NCBI RefSeq assembly: GCF_900566055.1
Contig: NZ_UPHQ01000121.1
Span: 1-39,702, forward strand
Direction: 5' to 3'
Length of the DNA stretch: 39,702 nucleotides
From: Mycobacterium innocens
Lineage (GTDB): Bacteria; Actinomycetota; Actinomycetes; Mycobacteriales; Mycobacteriaceae
Part shown: positions 14,486 through 25,487 of the stretch, piece by piece
Layout: every line of letters starts with the position of its first letter
Position numbering within the stretch: position 1 is the first letter of the stretch
Made by a program: the position numbers and the translations under genes
The notes under the pieces: generated by a model
Database searches by the model: none
Told to the model about the DNA's origin: nothing
The model's input: the letters and a program-made list of their open reading frames with translations, nothing else

Positions 14486-16006
14486 GTGGCTGAAGAGAGC
14501 CGCGGGCAGCGGGGGTCGGGGTACGGCCTCGGATTGTCCACGCGGACCCAGGTAACGGGTTATCAGTTCCTGGCGCGCCGAACCGCGATGGCATTGACCC
14601 GCTGGCGGGTGCGCATGGAGATCGAACCCGGCCGGCGGCAGACGCTGGCGGTGGTGGCATCGGTGTCTGCGGCCCTGGTGATCTGCCTGGGCGCGTTGCT
14701 GTGGTCGTTCATCAGCCCGTCGGGCCAGTTGAACGAGTCGCCGATCATCGCCGACCGGGATTCCGGTGCGCTCTTCGTCCGGGTAGGGGACCGGTTGTAT
14801 CCCGCGCTGAACTTGGCATCGGCACGGCTGATCACCGGGCGGCCGGACAACCCGCATCTGGTTAAGGGAAGCCAGATTGCCAACCAACCGCACGGCCCGC
14901 TGGTGGGCATCCCGGGCGCGCCGAACCAGTTCTACCCGAAGAGTCCGCCGGCGTCGTCGTGGCTGGTGTGTGACACCGTGTCCACCTCGTCGAGCCTCGG
15001 GTCGTCGCAAGGGGTCTCCGTCACCGTCATTGACGGCACTCCCGATCTCAGCGGCCACCGGCGGGTATTGAAGGGTTCGGACGCCGTGGTGCTCAGCTAT
15101 GGCGGAGACGCGTGGGTGATCCGCGAGGGGCGCCGGTCCCGCATCGACGCCACGAACCGGTCGGTGCTGCTGCCGCTGGGGTTGACGCCGGAACAGGTCA
15201 GTCAGGCCCGACCGATGAGTCGTGCGCTCTACGACGCCCTGCCGGTGGGGCCCGAGCTGCTGGTGCCCGAAGTGCCCAACGCGGGTGCTCCGGCGACTTT
15301 CCCCGGTGCTCCCGGTCCGGTGGGCACGGTGCTCGTCACGCCGCAAATCAGTGGGCCGCAACAGTATTCGCTGGTCTTGGCCGACGGGGTGCAGACCCTG
15401 CCGCCCTTGGTGGCCCAGATCATGCAGAACGCCGGGCGGCCGGGGAACACCAAGCCGGTGACGGTGGAACCCTCGGCGTTGGCCAAGATGCCCGTCGTCA
15501 ACAGGATCGATCTGTCGGCCTACCCGGATGAACCGCTCAATGTGCTGGACATCCGGGAAAATCCGTCGACGTGCTGGTGGTGGGAACGGACCCGGGGTGA
15601 GAACCGGGCCCGCGTCAAGGTGATCTCCGGGCCTACCATCCCGGTCGCGACCCACGAAATGCACAAGGTGGTTGACCTAGTGAAGGCCGACATGAGCGGC
15701 CGTGAAGCCGACCACGTCTATTTCGGACCCGACTACGGCAACTTCGTCGCTGTCACCGGCAACAACCCCGCCGCTCAGACCACCGAATCGCTGTGGTGGC
15801 TCACCGACGCGGGCGCGCGGTTCGGGGTGGAGGACACCAAGGAAGCCCGCGAGGCGTTGGGTCTGAGCCTGGCCCCGAGCATGGCCCCGTGGGTGGCGCT
15901 GCGGCTGCTGCCGCAGGGTCCCACGCTCTCCAGAGCCGATGCGCTGGTCGAACACGACACCCTACCCATGGATATGACCCCCGCAGAATTGGTGGTACCC
16001 AAGTGA
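14486..16006 (+). CDS. eccB5: ESX-5 type VII secretion membrane protein EccB5
   Basis: A 506-residue protein, the same length as M. tuberculosis Rv1782, from GTG 14486 with GGAAGG 9 bases upstream. A short cytosolic N-terminus (STRTQVTGYQFLARRTAMAL) is followed by one membrane span (~53-75, TLAVVASVSAALVICLGALL) and a large periplasmic repeat domain with Cys residues (VCDTV, STCWWWERT) that can form a disulphide. It ends DMTPAELVVPK. EccB is a core subunit of the EccBCDE channel and contacts MycP on the outer face. Its TGA overlaps the eccC5 GTG by three bases. Confidence 0.98.
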   Translation: MAEESRGQRGSGYGLGLSTRTQVTGYQFLARRTAMALTRWRVRMEIEPGRRQTLAVVASVSAALVICLGALLWSFISPSGQLNESPIIADRDSGALFVRVGDRLYPALNLASARLITGRPDNPHLVKGSQIANQPHGPLVGIPGAPNQFYPKSPPASSWLVCDTVSTSSSLGSSQGVSVTVIDGTPDLSGHRRVLKGSDAVVLSYGGDAWVIREGRRSRIDATNRSVLLPLGLTPEQVSQARPMSRALYDALPVGPELLVPEVPNAGAPATFPGAPGPVGTVLVTPQISGPQQYSLVLADGVQTLPPLVAQIMQNAGRPGNTKPVTVEPSALAKMPVVNRIDLSAYPDEPLNVLDIRENPSTCWWWERTRGENRARVKVISGPTIPVATHEMHKVVDLVKADMSGREADHVYFGPDYGNFVAVTGNNPAAQTTESLWWLTDAGARFGVEDTKEAREALGLSLAPSMAPWVALRLLPQGPTLSRADALVEHDTLPMDMTPAELVVPK

Positions 16007-19000
16007 AACGTGGTTTTGCCCGGCCAACGGCGGAAAAGCCGCCGGTGATCAAGCCGGAGAACATCGTCCTGCCGACACCGCTGAGCATTCCGCCCCCGGA
16101 GGGCAAGCCCTGGTGGCTGATCGTGGTGGGCGTCGTAGTGATCGGCCTGCTGGGCGGCATGGTCGCGATGACTTTCGCCAGCGGGTCACGCGTGTTCGGC
16201 GGCGTCGGCTCGATCTTCCCGATCTTCATGGTCGGCGGGATGATGATGATGATGTTCGGCGGCCGGTTCGGCGGCCAGCAGCAGATGAGCCGTCCGAAGC
16301 TGGACGCGATGCGCGCTCAGTTCATGTTGATGCTGGACATGCTGCGCGAGACGGCCCAGGAGTCGGCCGACAGCATGGACTCCAACTACCGGTGGTTCCA
16401 CCCGGCGCCCACCACGCTGGCGGCAGCGGTGGGATCACCCCGGATGTGGGAGCGCAAGCCCGACGGTAAGGACCTCAACTTCGGCGTCGTGCGCGTCGGC
16501 GTGGGAATGACGCGGCCGGAGGTGACCTGGGGCGAGCCGCAGAACATGCCGACCGACATCGAGCTCGAGCCGGTCACAGGTAAGGCGCTTCAGGAGTTCG
16601 GCCGGTATCAAAGCGTTGTCTACAACCTGCCGAAGATGGTTTCGCTGCTGGTCGAGCCCTGGTATGCGCTCGTCGGGACCCGCGAGCAGGTGCTGGGTTT
16701 GATGCGGGCGATCATCTGCCAGCTGACGTTTTCCCACGGACCCGACCATGTGCAGTTGATCGTGGTCAGTTCCGATCTGGACGAGTGGGACTGGGTGAAG
16801 TGGCTTCCGCACTTCGGTGACTCACGGCGTCATGACGCGGCCGGTAATGCACGGATGGTCTACAGCTCGGTCCGCGAGTTCGCCGCCGAGCAAGCCGAAT
16901 TGTTCGCCGGACGTGGGTCGTTCACGCCCCGGCACGCCAGCTCGTCGGCGCAGACGCCGACACCGCACACCGTGATCATCGCCGATGTCGACGACCCGCA
17001 GTGGGAGTACGTGATCAGCGCCGAAGGCGTGGACGGGGTGACGTTCTTCGATCTGACCGGCTCTTCGATGTGGACCGATGTCCCGGAGCGCAAGCTGGAA
17101 TTCGACGAGAAGGGTGTGATCGAGGCGCTGCCGCGCGACCGCGACACCTGGATGGTGATCGACGACAAGGCCTGGTTCTTCGCGCTGAGCGACCAGATGA
17201 GCATCGCGGAGGCCGAAGAGTTCTCCCAGAAGTTGGCGCAGTGGCGGCTCGCCGAGGCCTACGAAGAGATCGGTCAGCGGGTCGCCCACATCGGTGCCCG
17301 AGACATCTTGTCTTACTACGGAATTGACGATCCGGGCAGCATCGACTTCGACTCGCTGTGGGGCAACCGCACCGACACGATGGGCCGGTCGCGATTGCGG
17401 GCGCCGTTCGGTAACCGCTCCGACAACGGCGAACTGCTGTTCTTGGACATGAAGTCGCTGGACGAAGGTGGTGACGGCCCGCACGGCGTCATGTCCGGAA
17501 CGACGGGTTCCGGTAAGTCGACGCTAGTGCGAACGGTGATCGAGTCGCTGATGCTGAGCCATCCGCCCGAGGAACTGCAGTTCGTGTTGGCCGACCTCAA
17601 GGGTGGTTCGGCGGTCAAGCCGTTCGCCGGGGTGCCGCACGTGTCGCGCATCATCACCGACCTCGAAGAAGACCAGGCGTTGATGGAACGCTTCCTGGAT
17701 GCGTTGTGGGGCGAGATCGCCCGCCGTAAGGCGGTATGCGACAGCGCCGGTGTCGACGACGCCAAGGAATACAACTCGGTGCGCCTCCGGATGCGGGCCC
17801 GTGGCCAGGACATGCCGCCGTTGCCGATGCTCGTCGTGGTCATCGACGAGTTCTACGAATGGTTCCGGATCATGCCGACCGCGGTCGACGTGCTCGACTC
17901 GATCGGCCGGCAGGGTCGTGCGTATTGGATCCATTTGATGATGGCGTCGCAGACCATCGAGAGCCGGGCCGAAAAGCTCATGGAGAACATGGGTTATCGC
18001 CTGGTGTTGAAGGCGCGTACCGCCGGCGCGGCCCAGGCCGCCGGCGTGCCGAATGCGGTAAACCTGCCGGCACAGGCCGGTCTGGGTTATTTCCGCCGGA
18101 GCCTCGAGGACGTCACCCGCTTCCAGGCCGAGTTCCTGTGGCGCGACTACTACGCCCCCGGCGGCACCATCGACGGCGACGAAGCGCCGGTCCTGGTGCA
18201 CAACATCGACTACATCCGGCCGCAGCTATTCACCAACTCGTTCACGCCGCTGGAGGTGAGCGTGGGCGGGCCGCAAATCGAGGCGGTCGTCGCGCACGCC
18301 AACGGCGAGGTGATCGACGGAGAGGGCGCCGCCGCCGAGGAGGAGGAAGAAGGCGTGCGGACCCCCAAGGTCGGCACGGTTATCATCGATCAGCTGCGCA
18401 AGATCAAGTTCGAGCCCTACCGGTTGTGGCAGCCGCCGCTGACCGTTCCGGTAGCCATCGATGAGCTGGTCAACCGATTCCTCGGCCACCCGTGGCAGAA
18501 GGACTACGGCTCGGCGCGGAATCTGGTGTTCCCGATCGGGATCATCGACCGCCCCTTCAAGCACGACCAGCCACCGTGGACCGTCGACACCTCAGGCCCT
18601 GGTGCCAATGTCTTGATCCTGGGCGCGGGCGGTTCGGGCAAGACCACCGCCTTGCAGACGCTGATCTGCTCGGCGGCGCTGACCCATACTCCCGAACAAG
18701 TTCAGTTCTACTGCTTGGCGTACAGCAGCACCGCGCTGACAACGGTGGCGCGCTTCCCTCATGTGGGCGAGGTCGCCGGTCCGACCGACCCCTATGGCGT
18801 ACGCCGGACCGTGGCCGAATTGCTGGCGTTGGTGCGCGAGCGCAAACGGAGCTTCCTCGAACACGGCATCGCGTCGATGGAGATGTTCCGCCGGCGCAAG
18901 TTCGGCGGAGAAGCCGGGCCGGTACCCAACGACGGGTTCGGCGATGTGTACCTGGTGATCGACAACTACCGGGCACTGGCCGAAGAAAACGAAGTACTGA

Positions 19001-20172
19001 TCGAGCAGGTCAACCTGATCATCAATCAGGGCCCCTCGTTCGGGGTGCACGTGGTGGTCACCGCGGATCGCGAATCGGAGCTGCGGCCGCCGGTGCGCAG
19101 CGGTTTCGGTTCCCGGGTCGAACTGCGATTGGCTGCGGTGGAGGACGCCAAGCTGGTGCGTTCCCGCTTCGCCAAGGACGTTCCCGTCAAGCCCGGCCGC
19201 GGCATGGTTGCGGTCAACTACGTCCGATTGGACAGCGACCCGCAGGCGGGTCTGCACACCCTGGTGGCTCGGCCCGCGCTGGGCGGCACGCCCGACAACG
19301 TCTTCGAGTCCGACAGTGTGGTCGCGGCGGTGAGCCGGTTGACCGCCGCCCAAGCCCCGCCAGTGCGCCGCCTGCCGGCACGCTTCGGCGTGGAACAGGT
19401 GCGCGAGCTGGCCGCCCGCGACAACCGTCAAGGCGTGGGTGCCGGCGGAATCGCCTGGGCGATATCGGAATTGGATCTGCAGCCGGTCTACCTCAACTTC
19501 GCCGACAACTCGCACCTGATGGTGACCGGTCGACGCGAATGCGGGCGCACGACGACGCTGGCGACGATCATGTCCGAAATCGGGCGGCTTTACGCGCCGG
19601 GCGCCAGCAGCGCGCCGCCGCCGCCGCCCGGACGCCCCTCCGCGCAGGTTTGGCTGGTCGACCCGCGCCGTCAGCTGCTGACCGCGCTGGGTTCGGACTA
19701 TGTGGAGAAGTTCGCCTACAACCTCGACGGCGTTGTCGCGATGATGGGTGAGCTGTCGGCGAGCCTGGCGGGCCGTGAGCCGCCGCCCGGTTTGTCCGCC
19801 GAGGAGCTGTTGTCGCGGTCGTGGTGGAGCGGGCCGGACATCTTCCTCATCGTCGACGACATCCAGCAGCTGCCGCCAGGCTTCGATTCGCCGTTGCACA
19901 AGGTTGTTCCATTCGTCAACCGGGCTGCCGACGTCGGCTTGCACGTGATCGTCACCCGTACCTTCGGCGGCTGGTCTTCGGCAGGCAGCGACCCGATGCT
20001 GCGCGCGCTGCATCAGGCCAACGCACCACTGCTGGTGATGGACGCCGATCCGGACGAGGGCTTCATCCGCGGCAAGATGAAGGGCGGTCCGCTGCCACGT
20101 GGCCGAGGCCTGCTGATGGCCGAGGACACCGGGGTGTTCGTTCAGGTCGCCGCCACCGAGTGGCGAAGGTAA
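16003..20172 (+). CDS. eccC5: ESX-5 FtsK/SpoIIIE-type ATPase EccC5
   Basis: I start the gene at GTG 16003, overlapping the eccB5 stop as GTGA, giving 1389 residues; M. tuberculosis EccC5 has ~1391 (originally split as Rv1783 and Rv1784, here clearly one frame). The start at 15793 is inside eccB5 and false. Two membrane spans (~37-58, ~65-86) are followed by a DUF domain and three ATPase domains. Walker A motifs are GTTGSGKS (Lys505), GAGGSGKT (Lys880) and the degenerate GRRECGRTT in the third domain, where Arg1182 replaces Lys. Walker B-like LVVVIDEFYEWF, VYLVIDNYRAL and IFLIVDDIQQL follow each. It is the motor that binds substrate C-termini and drives export. Confidence 0.98.
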   Translation: MKRGFARPTAEKPPVIKPENIVLPTPLSIPPPEGKPWWLIVVGVVVIGLLGGMVAMTFASGSRVFGGVGSIFPIFMVGGMMMMMFGGRFGGQQQMSRPKLDAMRAQFMLMLDMLRETAQESADSMDSNYRWFHPAPTTLAAAVGSPRMWERKPDGKDLNFGVVRVGVGMTRPEVTWGEPQNMPTDIELEPVTGKALQEFGRYQSVVYNLPKMVSLLVEPWYALVGTREQVLGLMRAIICQLTFSHGPDHVQLIVVSSDLDEWDWVKWLPHFGDSRRHDAAGNARMVYSSVREFAAEQAELFAGRGSFTPRHASSSAQTPTPHTVIIADVDDPQWEYVISAEGVDGVTFFDLTGSSMWTDVPERKLEFDEKGVIEALPRDRDTWMVIDDKAWFFALSDQMSIAEAEEFSQKLAQWRLAEAYEEIGQRVAHIGARDILSYYGIDDPGSIDFDSLWGNRTDTMGRSRLRAPFGNRSDNGELLFLDMKSLDEGGDGPHGVMSGTTGSGKSTLVRTVIESLMLSHPPEELQFVLADLKGGSAVKPFAGVPHVSRIITDLEEDQALMERFLDALWGEIARRKAVCDSAGVDDAKEYNSVRLRMRARGQDMPPLPMLVVVIDEFYEWFRIMPTAVDVLDSIGRQGRAYWIHLMMASQTIESRAEKLMENMGYRLVLKARTAGAAQAAGVPNAVNLPAQAGLGYFRRSLEDVTRFQAEFLWRDYYAPGGTIDGDEAPVLVHNIDYIRPQLFTNSFTPLEVSVGGPQIEAVVAHANGEVIDGEGAAAEEEEEGVRTPKVGTVIIDQLRKIKFEPYRLWQPPLTVPVAIDELVNRFLGHPWQKDYGSARNLVFPIGIIDRPFKHDQPPWTVDTSGPGANVLILGAGGSGKTTALQTLICSAALTHTPEQVQFYCLAYSSTALTTVARFPHVGEVAGPTDPYGVRRTVAELLALVRERKRSFLEHGIASMEMFRRRKFGGEAGPVPNDGFGDVYLVIDNYRALAEENEVLIEQVNLIINQGPSFGVHVVVTADRESELRPPVRSGFGSRVELRLAAVEDAKLVRSRFAKDVPVKPGRGMVAVNYVRLDSDPQAGLHTLVARPALGGTPDNVFESDSVVAAVSRLTAAQAPPVRRLPARFGVEQVRELAARDNRQGVGAGGIAWAISELDLQPVYLNFADNSHLMVTGRRECGRTTTLATIMSEIGRLYAPGASSAPPPPPGRPSAQVWLVDPRRQLLTALGSDYVEKFAYNLDGVVAMMGELSASLAGREPPPGLSAEELLSRSWWSGPDIFLIVDDIQQLPPGFDSPLHKVVPFVNRAADVGLHVIVTRTFGGWSSAGSDPMLRALHQANAPLLVMDADPDEGFIRGKMKGGPLPRGRGLLMAEDTGVFVQVAATEWRR

Positions 20173-20186
20173 GACCGTTCAGCGCC

Positions 20187-21889
<1,703 letters not shown>

Positions 21890-22126
21890 TCATACCTGGC
21901 GCCGCGCAACCTACGGTGACAAGACCGGATAATTCTTGGTTTCCCTACGCCCGTGGCGGCTCTTTGCGCAGGTCGCGTGGACGTAGCTGGATTCGCGGTT
22001 TAACGGCAGCTTAACAATCGTTTGCGGGGAATGAATTGTTGGCGTACGCGCCCGATGGACCCCGTTCGGCAACCTAAAGTGTTTGATGTGCAACGGGTTC
22101 ACAACGAACAAATTGCTGATAGGTGA

Positions 22127-22135
22127 TGGTATAAT
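22127..22135 (+). promoter_or_regulatory. Extended -10 promoter element upstream of PPE25
   Basis: TGGTATAAT is an exact TGn-TATAAT extended -10 in an A+T-rich stretch, rare in this G+C-rich DNA. No good -35 lies 17 bases upstream, which extended -10 promoters do not need. The predicted start of transcription is near 22142, giving a ~300-base leader before PPE25 and the substrate genes. This is inferred from sequence only. Confidence 0.5.
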
Positions 22136-22232
22136 GCCAGGCTTTTGGGGAAACGCGGGCAGCATTCCGTTGTTGTCCGCGCACGCGGAAGTGCTGGCCG
22201 TAACGGCCGCGGATGGATCCGGTGTCGGCTGA
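22134..22232 (+). CDS. Possible 32-residue leader ORF
   Basis: ATG 22134 follows GGTGA at 7 bases and opens a 32-residue frame (MPGFWGNAGSIPLLSAHAEV... ending GSGVG) with coding-like third positions. The ATG overlaps the TATAAT element, so the two cannot both be used from the same transcript: translation would need a promoter further upstream. I recognise no family. Confidence 0.25.
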   Translation: MPGFWGNAGSIPLLSAHAEVLAVTAADGSGVG

Positions 22233-22448
22233 GCGATGACTGCCGGTGATGCGTTGACTCACAGGACGGCAAGGGCGAGCCACTGATGAGCATCGACAGC
22301 CAATACAGCTCGCGGTATGAGCCGGGGTGGTATCAGCACTGCTGGCCCGCGACGGGTTCGCGACCAGGGTGATGACGTAGCCGCCACCCGGCGGGGCTGT
22401 CATCGATCGCGGTCGGCCGGGGAGCGGCAAGGGAGAGGCTGAGGAGGG

Positions 22449-23672
22449 GTGGTGTTGGACTTCGGGGCGTTACCGCCGGAGGTCAACTCGGGACGAATGT
22501 ATGCCGGTCCGGGTTCGGGCCCGATGATGGCTGCTGCCGCGGGCTGGGACGGGCTGGCCGCGGAATTGAGCACGGCGGCGGCCGGCTACGGCTCGGTGAT
22601 CACCGAACTGACCAGCTCACCGTGGGTAGGGCCGGCGTCGGCGTCGATGCTGGCCGCGGCCGCACCGTATGTGGCCTGGTTGCACGCCACCGCCGAGCAG
22701 GCCGAGCAATCGGGCATGCAGGCGCGCGCGGCCGCCACAGCTTTTGAGACCGCCTTCACGATGACGGTGCCGCCTGCGGTGGTCGCGGCTAACCGGGCGT
22801 TGTTGCTCACCTTGATCGCGACCAACTTTTTCGGGCAGAACACGCCGGCGATCGCGGCCACCGAGGCCCAGTACGCCGAGATGTGGGCCCAAGATGCCGC
22901 CGCGATGTATGGCTATGCCGCCTCCTCGGCGACCGCTTCACTGTTGACGCCGTTCCAGCCGCCGCCTGCCACCACCCAACCCGATGCAGGGGCCGGGCAG
23001 GCCGCCGCGGTGGGTCAGGCCGTCGCCGCATCGGCAGCCAACTCGGCGCCGACCGTTGTGCCGACCATGTCGATGACTGCGTTACTGGGCAGTCTGACGT
23101 CGCCGATATCGACCACCACACCGATAGCGGGTGTCGACTCGATTCTGACGCAACTGGGGTTCTCGTTGACCCCTTCGTCATTGTCGGTTCCGCCGTGGGT
23201 CGTCGGGCCCACCGGATTACTGGCCACAATATTCGGGAATTCGACAAATATTTGGAATTCGGTCACCAATTACCCGTATTTCGCGCTGGGTTCGGTCAAT
23301 TCGCTTATCGCGTGGGGCGGCGGTCTGCTACCGGGTGCTCCTGCGCCCAATCCCGCGCTCGGTGGGGCGCTGGCGCCGCCGGGGGCCCTGGGTGGTTCCT
23401 GGGGTGCCCCGGCGGCCGGTGTGGGCAAGGCTGCGAGCATCGGCCGGCTGTCGGTGCCACCGACTTGGGCGGCCATCACGGCCTCAGAAGTAAGCCCATT
23501 GTCGGGCGAGCCTGGAACCGGCAGCGCCCTCAACGCCACCGCGACCAACGCCGGAACATCGGGACTACTGCGCGGAATACCGCTGACCGGTGCCGGCCGG
23601 CGCGCCGCCGGCTACGTCAACAAATACGGATTCCGCCACAACGTACTCACCCGCCCGCTGTCCGCCGGGTGA
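22449..23672 (+). CDS. PPE25: PPE family protein, PPE-SVP type (PPE25 position)
   Basis: A PPE domain fills residues 1-~180 ([20 protein letters not shown], the WVGPAS turn, [34 protein letters not shown]). The C-terminal part contains the SVP motif GRLSVPPTW and ends NKYGFRHNVLTRPLSAG. It is 407 residues from GTG 22449; GTG 22452 or TTG 22455, better spaced from GAGGAGG, would give the more usual MLDFG or MDFG start. PPE proteins pair with PE proteins, are recognised by EspG5 and leave through ESX-5. PPE25 position follows from synteny; the middle of the protein diverges strongly from H37Rv PPE25. Confidence 0.9.
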   Translation: MVLDFGALPPEVNSGRMYAGPGSGPMMAAAAGWDGLAAELSTAAAGYGSVITELTSSPWVGPASASMLAAAAPYVAWLHATAEQAEQSGMQARAAATAFETAFTMTVPPAVVAANRALLLTLIATNFFGQNTPAIAATEAQYAEMWAQDAAAMYGYAASSATASLLTPFQPPPATTQPDAGAGQAAAVGQAVAASAANSAPTVVPTMSMTALLGSLTSPISTTTPIAGVDSILTQLGFSLTPSSLSVPPWVVGPTGLLATIFGNSTNIWNSVTNYPYFALGSVNSLIAWGGGLLPGAPAPNPALGGALAPPGALGGSWGAPAAGVGKAASIGRLSVPPTWAAITASEVSPLSGEPGTGSALNATATNAGTSGLLRGIPLTGAGRRAAGYVNKYGFRHNVLTRPLSAG

Positions 23673-23756
23673 CTAAGGACGGAGGCTCGCTCACGATGCG
23701 ATTGAGGTTTCAGCGATTCAGCCAGTTCGTTCAACCAATTGGAGGTGACAAACGGC

Positions 23757-23810
23757 ATGGCAGCCGATCTAAAACCCAACTGCAGATTAATGCTCGAAAG
23801 CAATAAATGA
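23757..23810 (+). CDS. Possible 17-residue upstream ORF before PE18
   Basis: A perfect consensus ribosome site GGAGGTGA (23741-23748) stands 8 bases before ATG 23757, which opens a 17-codon frame MAADLKPNCRLMLESNK followed by TGA. It lies in the A+T-rich 272-base gap between PPE25 and PE18. A ribosome site this strong with so short a frame suggests a leader peptide or translational control element. It contains a single Cys. No homologue can be named. Confidence 0.35.
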   Translation: MAADLKPNCRLMLESNK

Positions 23811-23944
23811 ATACTAGCTAGCGGTCCAGGAATGAATAGTTGGCATCGGAACCAGGCCGAGCCATAGCAGGCAAGTAACGTGATCACGGGACGCGAAAGC
23901 CCTGAAGTCGGTTAGGCACAGGGTTATTCGAAGGGAGGAAACTG

Positions 23945-24244
23945 ATGTCGTTTGTGATGACACAGCCAGAAGCATTGTTGGCTGCTGCCGCTGCCTTGCA
24001 AGGCGTCGACGCGGCACTGAACGCCCAGAACGCCGCCACTGCAGCACCCACGACCTCGGTGGTTCCAGCGGCCGTTGACGAGGTGTCAGCGCTGACCGCG
24101 GCGCAGTTCGCCGCACATGCCGAGATCTACCAGGTCGCATCCGCGCAGGCGGCGGCCATCCACGAGATGTTCGTCAAGACCTTGGGCGCCAGTGCCGTCT
24201 CGTATGCGGCCACCGAGGCGGCGAACGCAGTCGCGAGCAGATAA
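23945..24244 (+). CDS. PE18: PE family protein PE18
   Basis: The protein is 99 residues (ATG 23945, GGGAGG at 23934-23939), a PE domain with nothing added. [40 protein letters not shown] and YAATEAANA closely match M. tuberculosis PE18. The YxxxE secretion signal is Tyr87-Glu91. It forms a helical hairpin that packs against the PPE partner; the 10-base gap to PPE26 and shared transcript make PPE26 that partner. Export by ESX-5 is expected. Confidence 0.95.
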   Translation: MSFVMTQPEALLAAAAALQGVDAALNAQNAATAAPTTSVVPAAVDEVSALTAAQFAAHAEIYQVASAQAAAIHEMFVKTLGASAVSYAATEAANAVASR

Positions 24245-24254
24245 GGGTCAAGCA

Positions 24255-25487
24255 ATGGATTTTGGGGCGCTACCGCCGGAGATCAACTCCGTGCTGATGT
24301 ACATCGGTCCGGGGTCGGGGCCGATGACGGCCGCTGCTTCGGCGTGGAACGGGTTGGCAGCCGAGCTGAATGCAGCCGCCACGGCCTACGAAGCCGTGAT
24401 CACCAGCCTGGCCAGTGAAGAGTGGCTCGGTCCGGCGTCGGCATCAATGGCCGAGGCGGTCGCGCCCTACGTGGCCTGGATGAGCAACGCCGCCACGCAG
24501 GCCGAACTAGCAGCAAGTAAGGCCACGGCCGCGGCAGCGGCATATGAGGCCGCGCATGCTGCGACGGTGCCCCCGCAGCTGGTCGCACTCAATCGTGCTG
24601 AGCTCGCGCAGCTGCTGGGTTCCAACGTGTTCGGTCAGAACACCAACGCTATAGCGGCGCTGGAGGCCCAATATGGTGAAATGTGGGCTCAAGACGCCGC
24701 GACCATGTACCAGTATGCGGGCTCGTCAGCTACCGCTACGAAGATCACCCCGTTCGCGTCGCCTCCGCAGACGACAAGCCCGACTGCCGGGGCCGTACAG
24801 GCAGGCGCGGTCACTCAAGCGGCTGGCACTGCGGCCGGCTCGGCGCAACAAACGATGTCGGACCTGCTTAACAGCCTGCAGACCCAGCTGGCAAGCCTCG
24901 CGTCGCCCTCGAACATGGCTCTTGTCGGGCTGACTCCGACGAGCGAAACGATGGGTGCGGTAACTTTCAACCCGAACTCGATCGTCGGCTCGATCCTGGC
25001 CGGGATAGGTGGAAACAGCACGTTGAACCCGCAGTGGTTCATCACCGCGTTCAGAAACTTCGCCGGTCCCGCCTACAACATCGAGGGCCTGCCATACTTC
25101 TCGACCGGCATGGCGAATACGTTGTTGTCCCTGAGCAAGGGACTCGCGCCGGCTGCCTCGTCGGCCGCCGGCAGCGCCGCCGCGAACGGTTTGGCGGGCT
25201 TGGGCGGACTGCTGGGCGGCGGCGGTGGTGGGGTGGCGGCGAGCATGGGCCAGGCGGCGTCTGTCGGGAAGCTGTCGGTGCCGGCCGCGATCTCGGGGAT
25301 AGGCCCGACGGTTGGGCATGCGGCTCCGTTGCCGGTCAGCACTGTCAGCGCGGCACCGGACACGGCGGCCGGAAATCTGCTGGGCGGTCTGCCACTCGCC
25401 GGCGCCGGCGCCGGCGCTGCGGCGGGCGCCGGGCCCCGCTATGGCTTCCGGCCCACCGTCATGGCCCGCCCACCTTTCGCCGGCTGA
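24255..25487 (+). CDS. PPE26: PPE family protein PPE26
   Basis: From ATG 24255 ([20 protein letters not shown]) the protein has 410 residues; the longer frame from 24117 overlaps PE18 and is false. The PPE domain has the WLGPAS turn and [20 protein letters not shown]. The C-terminal half carries GKLSVPAAI (SVP motif without the usual final Trp) and ends [17 protein letters not shown], identical to the recalled end of H37Rv PPE26. The end of the C-terminal region ([13 protein letters not shown]) also matches. It is a PE18 partner and ESX-5 substrate; family members act on host immune signalling. Confidence 0.94.
   Translation: MDFGALPPEINSVLMYIGPGSGPMTAAASAWNGLAAELNAAATAYEAVITSLASEEWLGPASASMAEAVAPYVAWMSNAATQAELAASKATAAAAAYEAAHAATVPPQLVALNRAELAQLLGSNVFGQNTNAIAALEAQYGEMWAQDAATMYQYAGSSATATKITPFASPPQTTSPTAGAVQAGAVTQAAGTAAGSAQQTMSDLLNSLQTQLASLASPSNMALVGLTPTSETMGAVTFNPNSIVGSILAGIGGNSTLNPQWFITAFRNFAGPAYNIEGLPYFSTGMANTLLSLSKGLAPAASSAAGSAAANGLAGLGGLLGGGGGGVAASMGQAASVGKLSVPAAISGIGPTVGHAAPLPVSTVSAAPDTAAGNLLGGLPLAGAGAGAAAGAGPRYGFRPTVMARPPFAG

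Noticed and set aside
14420..15664. 414-codon - strand frame
   Set aside because: Antisense shadow of eccB5 with no family features.
15793..16002. 70-residue upstream extension of eccC5
   Set aside because: Lies inside eccB5 and is low-complexity; GTG 16003 begins the sequence shared with M. tuberculosis EccC5.
19528..19554. Loss-of-function mutation in the third EccC5 ATPase (Lys to Arg in Walker A)
   Set aside because: The same degenerate motif is present in M. tuberculosis EccC5 as recalled; it is a family trait.
18592..20013. 473-codon - strand frame
   Set aside because: Antisense shadow of eccC5.
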